From Hybos culiciformis (Eukaryota; Arthropoda; Insecta; Diptera; Hybotidae), in NCBI GenBank assembly GCA_964007475.1, contig OZ023273.1:85888930-85952929 (forward strand): a stretch of DNA of 64,000 nt. The letters are read 5' to 3'. The first letter of the stretch is position 1, and every line of letters begins with the position of its first letter. Shown in pieces: positions 55,819 to 64,000 of this stretch. Position numbers and translations under genes: made by a program. The notes under the pieces were generated by a model. That model saw only the letters and a program-made list of their open reading frames with translations. It did not search any database and had not been told where the DNA came from.

Positions 55819-56177
55819 AAGATTTTGATTAACAGAACCTCATTTATAACAAAATATGAAAGATACACCTTTTTCAAAGTCATATTTACAAATACTTTTT
55901 TGATTGGTGATTGATTCAATCCTCGGGATATAATTTGGCGAGATTTTATTTTGTGTGGGTTAAAGAAAGGGCAATCTGATTTATGTGATATATGCTCGTG
56001 TATTGCAATATCACTCTTTACCGAATCTTCAGGATGTTTTTTGCAATATACGCATTTGACAGAATAAGATCTCAAAGATTATTTATTTACAAAACTACAT
56101 ATAGCAAGTGATTCTGGTGTTGATACGAAATCTTTTGACCGTGGACGTTTCAGAAAGGTTGCTAAACGTTCTTCAAA
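55806..56177 (-). pseudogene. Broken BIR (IAP-type) zinc domain
   Basis: On the - strand from 56177 the sequence reads FEERLATFLKRPRSK, STPESLAICSF, a stop codon (TAA), then VKCVYCKKHPEDS and HEHISHKSDCPF. The four zinc ligands have exact BIR spacing (C-x2-C-x16-H-x6-C), and the R-L-x-T-F and P-x2-L-A positions of the N-terminal half are in place. BIR domains bind caspases or other partners in IAP and survivin proteins. The stop before the cysteine pair shows that this copy is dead. No RING is seen. It precedes a Merlin transposase remnant by about 0.5 kb, so it may be a captured domain or an adjacent gene fragment. Confidence 0.75.
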
Positions 56178-56179
56178 CT

Positions 56180-56889
56180 AATACATTAAATTAGCGTTGA
56201 AGATATTTAAAAATATTGAAAAACTATTAAATATTTAATGCTAGTAGACGTTCATAGACTTCTTTTAATATGAAGTAAATTTTTATAGAATAAATTATAA
56301 TATTGCAAAACAGATATAAGCCTGTAAAATCTTATAAGAAAAACGCTTATGATCTAATATAAAATTATCTGATAGTTCGTTTTGCTTTTATAATTAATTC
56401 AGATATAAAAAATGAATTTTATCTTTAAGTGCACCATTTTTTTAAATAAAAATAAACAGTTTTTAATTTGTTTTTATTCGTCTGATATTAAATATCTCTA
56501 TTTTGTTTAAAATAAATGTTATATATTTGTTTTAAATCTATTAATGTTCGAACTCATTTATACGGAATTACACATTAATCGATGATTATAAAAGTTTTAC
56601 TGTGATCTAAGACTAATATCATATTTTCCATTAAATAAAAGAGTAATAAATTATCATGTAGCTGACCTTTTGCAAATAAATTCAATCGTGCACTATTGCG
56701 AATATATAATTTAAATACGTTGAGTTTTAAATATTAAATTTAAAAATATAAAGTTATACATCGAAAGGGCCGAAATAATATTTAAGATATGCCAATACCA
56801 TATTAATAAATCACAAGAACTTTATGCCGATAAAAAAAATAAAAAAAAAAGGATACGATTCACAAAATTAAAGTAGAAAATTTTAAAGT
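56180..56889. other. AT-rich sequence between the BIR remnant and the hAT
   Basis: No gene or repeat recognised. Confidence 0.45.
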
Positions 56890-56897
56890 GAAAAATG

Positions 56898-59216
56898 TAG
56901 AGTTTCTGGTGCGGATATATACGAACCGTAAAATCGCGGTTTTTTAATTCCAAACCGCGTCCGCAAACTGTTCTAGAAAACCGCGGTTTTGCGGTTTTTA
57001 AATGAAGAAAAAAATTTACGAAATTTTAATATATGTACATAATAGGCTTTGTGTTTTAACTCAAAATAACAATTCAAAAACTATTAGTAGGTCATATATA
57101 ATATACATATTTAAGTAGTAGGCGAATATTTAAATATAAAAAAAATCAACAATTTCTGTTAAGCGTCAAAGTAAGGTAAGGTGAGTAAAGAATAATAATT
57201 TTAAATTGAAAAATAATTAAAAAAATTAAATTTCCTATTCTTCCAGAAAAATGGCAGAAAAAAGTGTAGTTTGGAGATATTTTAATAAAATACAAGCGAG
57301 CAAAAAGTTATTTGTATGAAATGTAGCACAAAAATTAGCAATGTTCGAGGGTCAACTGGAGCAATGCAAAATCATTTAAAAAATGTGCACAAAATATCAA
57401 ATATAAATAGCAAAACTCAATTAGAAGAAAATGACCATGACCAACCTGTTTCTAAGAAACAAAAACCTTTATTTGATTATTTTCGTCCAGATAAGATGAA
57501 AACCGTCATTGCAAAAATGGCATGCCTTGATGGTATAACTATAAGAGCCATAACTAGATCAACATTTATTCGTCACGCAATAGGTGACCGTTTTTCCAAC
57601 CAAATTTTCCCAAAATGCGAATCTGATGTGATGAATTTAATTTATAAGGAATATGAAGATAAAAAAAATAAAACAATTGCAAGATTTGCTGATTTGAAAA
57701 AAAATGGAACAAAATTTAGCATTACGTTAGATGAGTGGACAAGTGCGAGACGTCGCCGATATTTAAACATTAATGTTCATGGAGAAGGAGATTTAAATTT
57801 CAATCTTGGTTTAGTACGCATTCTGGGAACTTGTAATGCCAATGAAATAATTCAAAAAGTTGAGAATTTTTTAAAAAGTTTTAGCATAAGTTTCGAAAAT
57901 GTTATAGTTGGCTCAACTCATGACGGTGCACCGATCATGCAAAAATACGGGCGAGAATGTCCTGCAGAACCATTTATATGCATTAATCACTCAATTCACT
58001 TAGCGGTTCAAGATACTTTTTATAAACAATTATGTTATACCAATTTTCTCGATGAAAATGTGGAAGAAGATAGTGAAAATGATGAAGATATTTACGAAGA
58101 TGGTTCAGATTCAGACAAGGCTATTGCTACATGTGAAAAATATGATGGGATTGAAGATGACCTTAATATTCATGAACAACTCAAAATGGTAAGAAAAGTA
58201 GTTAAATATTTTAGGCTTTCACCAGTTAAAAATGATATATTACAAAAAAAAGTAAAAGAATTATTCAATAAAGAAATTGAGCTTCAGATGGATGTAAGAA
58301 CTAGATGGAATTCAATTGAGCCAATGTTAGAAAAGTTTTCAATGTTGAAAGAGCCCTTACTTCAAACTTTGAAAGATTTGAACGCATTTGGCTTGATTGA
58401 AAACATTAATTTTGATCTTTTATTAGTTCTTAAGGACACATTATCTCCTATGAGTGCTGCAGTAATAACACTTAGCCGGAATGACGCAAATATTTTTACT
58501 GCTCAAGGAGTTGAAAACTTTTTATTCATAAAATTAAGTGCAATTAAATCGGAAATAAGCAGCAATTTATTGATGAATTTTCAAAAACGACTAAAAGATC
58601 GTGAAAGCAAATCCTTAACTGAATTATCAAAATGTCTTATTGATCCAACAAAAATTCCGACCAAAGAAAATTTAGCATTAGCAATTAGTCTTTTGAGCCG
58701 TCTTCTTCATCAAACAGGAGACATAATTGAATCTGCCCAAATTGATTGTACCTCAAATGCAAATTTAGATAACTACGAACTCTCATTGCAAGATGAAATA
58801 AATAAAGAAATTGAAAACGTAATGAATGGGCCAGACAAAGATCATTCACAAAGTTTAATTTTATTAAAACAAGAATTTGCTTTATTTCGAAAAACGTCGG
58901 ATCGAACAAAAAATTTGGACCTACTTTATAAAGCGCTTTCCACAATAAGATGCTCGTCCACATATGCTGAAAGAACTTTTTCAGTCAGCGCTAATTTTTG
59001 CACAAAATAAGGTCAAGACTTTCTGACAAATCGTTAAATTGTTTAATTTTTTTTTAATTTTTTTATTTAAATAAATAAAAAAAAACTAAAGAAATCATTA
59101 AATGTATTTTTTATTTTTTTTATTTTTAAATTTGGAAAACCGCGGTTAACCGCGGTTTTTAGAATTTAAAAACCGAAAACCGCGGTTTTCAAAAATGCGG
59201 TTTTTCAGAAACTCTA
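56898..59216 (+). mobile_element. Nearly complete autonomous-type hAT transposon (2319 bp)
   Basis: The ends TAGAGTTTCTG are inverted, and GAAAAATG is duplicated at 56890-56897 and 59217-59224. The subterminal regions contain several AAACCGCGGTTTT and AACCGCGGTTAACCGCGGTT motifs, a likely transposase-binding array. It encodes a hAT transposase lacking only two single-base corrections of frame. It inserted between the two Merlin remnants. Confidence 0.93.
57251..59055 (+). CDS. hAT transposase, two frameshifts
   Basis: The main frame is 57316-59010 (564 residues). A BED finger is split by a one-base shift near 57302: the upstream frame from the ATG at 57251 reads VVWRYFNKI, and the main frame continues ICMKCSTKIS (C-x2-C) to HLKNVH (H-x4-H). 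The catalytic region has SITLDEWTSARR (first Asp, near residue 137), VGSTHDGAPIMQKYG (second Asp, near 200), PFICINHSIHLAVQDTF, MDVRTRWNSIEPM and SSTYAERTFSVSANFC (the Glu, near 550). A second shift at the AAAA of 59004-59007 cuts off the last residues (IRSRLSDKSLNCL). An acidic insert (EEDSENDEDIYEDGSDSD) lies near 250-270. The rest of the length is normal. Confidence 0.9.
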
Positions 59217-59329
59217 GAAAAATGGCAAAAATTAAAAATGGAAATAAACTAAAAGTATTAAATTTTCAATATTATTCAATATTATTTTAAACGAATAATC
59301 ATTATAAGTACCAATTTACATAATTTTAT

Positions 59330-59960
59330 TGTAAAATAGGGTACTATTAGCTCGACGCACATCTTTTGGGTTTTCATATCACGCCAAGTTTTATTATAGT
59401 AATTTTCTAGGTTTTGTGTGTGAAAACCGGTAATCGCAACAAGACTTGAGTTTATAGGATATTTTTAAATGCATATAATTATATTATTTATCCAAAAAGT
59501 CGACTCATTTCCATTTATCTGCATAAATATGCTACCTATGCCCGACAGAATCCGAATGATCGGTTATATTGTATATGTAATTTCATCAAACATAACAACA
59601 GCATACTCTTCTGAAAGAGGTTTTAAACTATTATAACCAGGTTTGAGAGCCAAAACAGGTATCATAGGTGCTCTACCTCTATAAAATTTAATATTTTGGG
59701 TAGCTAAGTTTCATCGATATGTACAGTCCTTACAGTACTCCAAGATTTATTGGTTTTTTATCAAAAAAACTTTTTTTTTTTTTTAAATAAGCCTTTGTTA
59801 AATTTTACCTATCGCTCTTTTACTTACACTAATAAATTTCTTATTACTGTCTTATTTGGGTTTTTTAGAATAAAATAAAAGCTTTTAAGTTTTCTACATA
59901 AATCTTAATATTATGAAAACCCTGAATTCTAAAATTTAGTAAGTCGCTTATTATTATTAC
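59330..59960 (-). pseudogene. Second Merlin transposase remnant
   Basis: On the - strand, fragments read TVHIDET (catalytic Asp region, near 59720), a shifted EEYAVVMFDE-like segment, and TGFHTQNLENYYNKTWRDMK (59345-59430). The last corresponds to NTGVHTQNVESYNNK of the remnant at 54614. Both copies contain this same C-terminal part, so they are separate insertions, not halves of one. Many stops and shifts. Confidence 0.68.
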
Positions 59961-60364
59961 TAGAGCGCGGATTTTCATACGGTATTTTCATTTACGTATG
60001 AAAAAAAAATACGCCGTATGAAAAAAATAATACGCCGTATCAAAAAAATAATACGCCGTATGAAAAAATACGGTTATGAAAAAACATTAAAATTTTATTG
60101 TCAGACTTCCATGATTTGTATTTTGTTGGTTCATGGATTAATCTTTAGAATTATTAAAAAAATCTAACTTTTTTTAACATTTTACCGTATGGAATAAATT
60201 TTTACCGTATGAAAAAAAATTTAACCTTGTAGATCTATAAAAAGGCTTTAAATCGTTCAAAAAATCGTATTTATATTATAAAAACCGCTATATCGGATTA
60301 ATAATTTTTATAAATCTGTTTTTCCTCTAAGATTTTTTGCAAAACGTATAAAAATCCGGCTCTA
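59961..60364. mobile_element. hAT-like MITE (404 bp) with TACGCCGTAT repeats
   Basis: The ends are TAGAGCGCGGATTTTCATACG and, inverted, TAGAGCCGGATTTTTATACG. Flanking octamers ATTATTAC and GTTATTAT agree at 6 of 8 positions. Inside the left end, AATACGCCGTATGAAAAAA is repeated about three times at 60004-60075. There is no ORF. Confidence 0.68.
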
Positions 60365-61080
60365 GTTATTATAATATAGTATTCTAACTTGTCATGATAT
60401 TTTTAATAATTGAATATAGGTAACACTCTTCTTTTGCAAAGCATCTAAAATTTTTTAAAACGTTCCTTTTGTCATATATTTATATATTTATATATTTATA
60501 TATAAAAATTATGGTGTCAAAATAAGAGACACACTTAAAAATCATCTTTTTAATAACATTTAATATATTTTTTTTGCAATTAATGATTGATATCATTTCA
60601 GACTTCCAGTCATTTTTATAATACTTATTATATTTATTATTAAATTAAATTGTTTTAAAGTTGAGTTAAATGAGAGTTAAATCAGGTTCACCTGATAAAT
60701 TAAATGAAAATGTCCTGATATGTTATGATTACGTCAAAAAATTATCGGTTGGGCATGTACGTTTGAATAATTAAAAAAAGAAAAAACAAAATGGCTAAAA
60801 AAAAACCTTAAAAATAAAATAATTTTTTTTTTTTAGTGATTTTTATTTTTCGAATTTTAATTTTAAATTGATTATTTCACTTATAGAATTTTTTTATATA
60901 TTTTTTTAATTATTTTTGATTAAATTTTATTCACTAATTTTTATTTAGAAAATTAACAAAAAAAAATTGAAATAAAAAAACAACAAAATTAACCCGGGTT
61001 AAAAAAAATCATGGTGTGAACAGCAATTTTCAATTGAGGGATAACCTGATTTAATTCATGAGTAAAATTCTTAGTTTGGA
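60365..61080. other. AT-rich sequence without a gene
   Basis: TATATATTTATATATTTATA lies near 60478-60500. TTAACCCGGGTTAA at about 60989-61002 is a perfect palindrome that could mark an end of the Harbinger-type remnant to the right. Confidence 0.4.
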
Positions 61081-61084
61081 AAGC

Positions 61085-61921
61085 CTATAAGGCTATTTGA
61101 TTTTCCGATTTTCTTAACTCCAAATCTATTTCATAAAGCTCTAATGTACGTTTGTCGATATTGTTAGTTACTCTTGTTTGCTCCATTAGCAATTCAGACC
61201 ATTGTTTCATGTAGCCCAAAGTTGATCTGTAAAAATTATCTTTGTTATTAATATTTGTTTTTAATTATCTGAGTTTTTGTTCCCGATAATTTTTTTGCGG
61301 TTTTAAATCTTCTTTCAACAAATTCAACTTCTCGTCTTCGTCTAAATTTCATTTGAATTTTTTTTTCGTTTTTTTTATTTTGGGCTTTTCGCCAACTAAC
61401 ATATCATCAAATATATCATTATCCAAAAATCTACATCATGAAAATCATCACCTTTATCCAAAAAATTGAAGAGGGAAGTTTCTTTTAAAGAAGATTCTTC
61501 TTCTTCCTCACTCACTCAGAATAAAACTTAGTTCTTAATCCAACTCTGTTTCATTTTCATTCTCACTTTTAAGTATTTCCAGAGCACCAAATCTTTTTTT
61601 GATTTCATTATTAATCCGTGTAATATTAATGATGTACTCTTCTAATGGAGTCATTATTTTCTCTTTGAACGGCCCTCCTCCCGTTTTATTAATGGACTTT
61701 TTATTGGTTTTTGTCCGCTGTTTCTTTTGACTCCAGATCTAAAAAAAGATATATTATTTAAAAATAAGATTCCATTTTTTTTTGGAAATTTTAGACTAGG
61801 GAATAAAATTAAATTAATATACTTTATTTTGATCTCCCAATCACGAGGTAAAAAAATTCAGGAAAACCTCAATTATTCTATGAGTTTCCATTAAAGTTAT
61901 ACCATGGTCTGAATCAGACAT
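61085..61921 (-). pseudogene. Decayed Harbinger-type Myb/SANT-like gene
   Basis: Three collinear pieces on the - strand resemble the Harbinger accessory protein. An N-terminal piece from the ATG at 61921 (MSDSDHGITLMETHRIIEVF, then FLPRDWEIK in a shifted frame) starts the Myb-like domain. A middle piece (about 61740-61535) reads KTGGGPFKEKIMTPLEEYI, with the K-T-G-G-G-P linker also seen at 3490 in the intact element. The last piece (61226-61085) is a coiled coil (STLGYMKQWSELLMEQTRV, LELYEIDLELRKSENQIAL) ending in TAG. Introns or frameshifts separate them. No transposase partner was found. Confidence 0.62.
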
Positions 61922-62051
61922 AATTTTTTGTCCACTTGTATAGTTTACATAAACTTAACAAAACATTGTTATAGTAGAAACTTGCAAAATTGTAGAAAAA
62001 ATAAAACATATACCCAGGCCCAGGCCCGGCTCGTGGTTTTTTTTTTGGGTA

Positions 62052-62465
62052 CTTTTCCGTTAGCCGGGCGCAAATGTACGGCGCAAAAAATTAAAATGCA
62101 AAGCGAAGCAGAAATGATGCCGAAAACTTATAGTCATTTAAAATGAATAGTTTTTTCGTGTATCGGTCACCTTTTTTTTTTTTTTCTTGGCGTGCTTCGC
62201 GCGATGCGAATGGGACGGGGAGTCTGTAAATTTCTGCACCACTGGTGTAATTTAAAAAACGATCAGTTGTGCAGAAATTTACAGAGTCCCCGTCCCATTC
62301 GCATCGCGCGCCAAGAAAAAAAAAAAAAAAGGTACCGCATGCCCCGATACACGAAAAAACTATTCAATTTTAATGACCATAAATTTTCGGTAACATTTCT
62401 GCTTCGTTTTCCGTCTTGATTCACAATTTTTTGCGCCGTACATTTGCGCCCGGCTAACGGAAAAG
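62052..62465. mobile_element. Palindromic TA-flanked MITE (414 bp)
   Basis: The ends read CTTTTCCGTTAGCCGGGCGC inward and are flanked by TA. The arms (about 180 bases each) match up to the centre, including ATAGTTTTTTCGTGTATCGG and GGGACGGGGACTCTGTAAAT (as complement, with a small difference), around a loop near 62235-62270. GC content is clearly higher than the surroundings. Open frames across it are chance. Confidence 0.88.
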
Positions 62466-62467
62466 TA

Positions 62468-63535
62468 ACTTTTTTTGTGTGTGCGAGGAATGATTGGCGT
62501 CTTTGAAAAAGTTTTCAATAGATACTAAAATGATATATAAAGCAAAAACTAGCTAAATTCATTTATGAAAAATGAGAACGTACAAAAGTTTTGATTAAAC
62601 CTTTTATTATTAAATAATCCAAGTTCTTACAAAAACAAAAACAAAATTAATGAGAAAAACCTAATATAATATTACAAAATATATTTAATTACATAAATCT
62701 GTAAAATATATGTAAATTACACAAATCTGTAACAAAAAATATTCGTTTTGAACTTCCTTTACACTCTACTACTTTTGCTCGTCTTGGTTTGATTTTAGAG
62801 AAACCTTTCGGCAACACATCAAAGTTAATATTTTTAGAAATTTCAGATTCTATGGAGCAAGGATGTTGTATAAATGGATAAAGAATTTGCTTTCTTTATA
62901 CTATAAACGATGAGGTAGTTTACATATGTTTTTTTTGCACCAAAATGTCAAAATGTTCAAAAAAAAAAAAAAACGAACAATGCCGTTGAGTTGGCGAGCA
63001 AATTAGTTTATTGGAGCAATCTGTGCAATAGAGACTTAAACAACAGCGACTGTGTAATAGCGACTTAAACAAATTGCTACCATTTAGACGAAAATATTAT
63101 TTCATAAATTTAAAAAGCCGCTCAAAGTAAAAAAATAATTAAAAATATACCTAATTAGAAAACAAAATGCTAAATACTCTTCTTTTTCTGGAAAACAGTT
63201 GCGGCAAACGTAGACGATTTGTCTAGTCTTCATGTATCAACTCATTCTTAACTCATTCTTAAATTTATTTTGATTTTTCTAGATTTTTTTATTTTCGAAC
63301 TAAATTTTCTGATTTGAAAATTTTTAAATCAACGAGTTGAACTTTTATTCAAACTAAAGCTCTTCGACTAGCTCGCTTCAGATTTCTAATTACTTCCAAT
63401 ATTTTTAAATAAACAAAAAAAAATCAAAATCACAATTGAAAAATTATTAATTTCCAATAAATTTAAAATAAAAGAAATAATTAAAAGTGAAATATTAATT
63501 CACATTAATAAAAATAATAATTAAAATTTGAGATA
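62468..63535. other. Sequence upstream of the THAP exon
   Basis: An unassigned open stretch on the - strand (about 62700-62885) reads SEISKNINFDVLPKGFSKIK and RRAKVVECKGSSKRIFFVTD. I recognise no family, but the codons look non-random. A small direct repeat (AGACTTAAACAACAGCGAC, then GCGACTTAAACAAATTGC) lies near 63030-63080. Nothing else is supported. Confidence 0.4.
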
Positions 63536-63609
63536 ATGAAGTGTTGTGTTAAAGGGTGCAAACATTATTTAAGTGGAAATAATAAAAATTATGGAATTTC
63601 TTCTCATAG
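63536..63609 (+). CDS. First exon of a THAP-domain protein (partial gene)
   Basis: The ATG at 63536 opens MKCCVKGCKHYLSGNNKNYG, with the first zinc ligands of a THAP C2CH finger (C-x4-C), and reaches a strong donor (TCATAG|GTAAGTATC). The P-like derivative at 13491 has a first exon with the same layout (MKCCIEGCKS ending CATAG|GTAAAT). The second exon must lie beyond the window. It may belong to a P-type transposon or a domesticated THAP gene; the remaining 390 bases hold no further coding signal. Confidence 0.62.
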
Positions 63610-64000
63610 GTAAGTATCTTTAAAATTATTTTTATTAAACATTATTTTTATTAAATATTATTTTTATTAAATATAATTTTTTTAAATATTTTATTTATTA
63701 TAAGTACAATTAGTAATATTTTATTAAAAATTAAAAGAAAAAATTAAAATTTGTATGGAAAAATATCGGGGGTTGGGGGGAAAACATAAAAAAAAAATTG
63801 CACCAAAACGTCAGATAAGAAAATATACAGAGTAATTGGCTTAATTTTTTAAAATCAAATGTTAGTCAGAGGACTTGGATTAGGTTAGGTGTAAAATTAT
63901 TTTTATTTCAAAATAAAGTCAATGCATTCCAAAAATCTCTCTAGGCGTAAGTGAAGCTTAAGTGTGCAAGCTCGATTTGGCTGAAACTTGTTGAGGAGGT

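Noticed and set aside
61928..62419. Two + strand frames of 72 and 75 residues
   Set aside because: Both lie across the arms of a palindromic MITE and have no recognisable domain.

Overview
This is AT-rich animal DNA, almost certainly from an insect (at least an arthropod). Genes are split by short introns with GT/AG ends, most of the sequence is intergenic or intronic, and nearly everything recognisable is a eukaryotic transposable element (TE): Jockey/CR1/I-type LINEs, hAT, PIF/Harbinger, P-like, Merlin and Tc1/mariner-like elements. I see no rRNA, CRISPR array or bacterial operon. A run of 200 Ns at 34516-34715 marks a scaffold gap.

Left end, 1-18.1 kb: one host gene on the + strand, a receptor tyrosine kinase of the PDGF/VEGF-receptor type (Pvr-like). 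Exons lie at 3-117 (end of an Ig domain), 186-283 (transmembrane), 16015-16162 (juxtamembrane, with DEQANLLPYD) and 17374-17622 (kinase N-lobe, glycine loop LGQGAFGSV). A weaker fifth exon lies near 17928-18082. The first three junctions match in phase. The 15.7-kb intron is packed with TEs: an apparently intact PIF/Harbinger element (1257-4057), a dispersed repeat with internal duplications, a hAT derivative (8115-8816), a LINE fragment, a P-element-like deletion derivative (12264-13660) and two hATs sitting side by side in another LINE remnant.

18.5-34 kb: an uncharacterised inverted-repeat element with repeated STAT-type motifs (18589-19527), then a 3.5-kb direct tandem duplication (19891-23393 and 23394-26903). 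Each unit holds a foldback element and a divergent pair of tRNA-like sequences. A LINE ORF1 follows, split by a hAT that is itself split by a palindromic TA-flanked MITE, and then decayed RT remains of two LINEs.

34.7-48 kb: mostly featureless AT-rich DNA with a few small inverted-repeat elements, two minisatellite arrays and one tRNA-like sequence. 48.1-53.6 kb: a nearly full-length LINE, poly(A) tail included, disrupted only in A runs. 54.6-56.2 kb: a decayed Merlin (ISXO2-type) transposase preceded on the same strand by a broken BIR (IAP-type) zinc domain. 56.9-59.2 kb: a nearly complete hAT with transposase, terminal repeats and target-site duplication. 59.3-64 kb: a second Merlin remnant, a hAT MITE, a decayed Harbinger-type Myb/SANT gene, a palindromic MITE and the first exon of a THAP-domain gene at the right edge.

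The most unusual points are the BIR-plus-Merlin association, the outward-facing tRNA-like pairs inside a recent tandem duplication, the STAT-type motif cluster, and the intact Harbinger element within a signalling-receptor intron.
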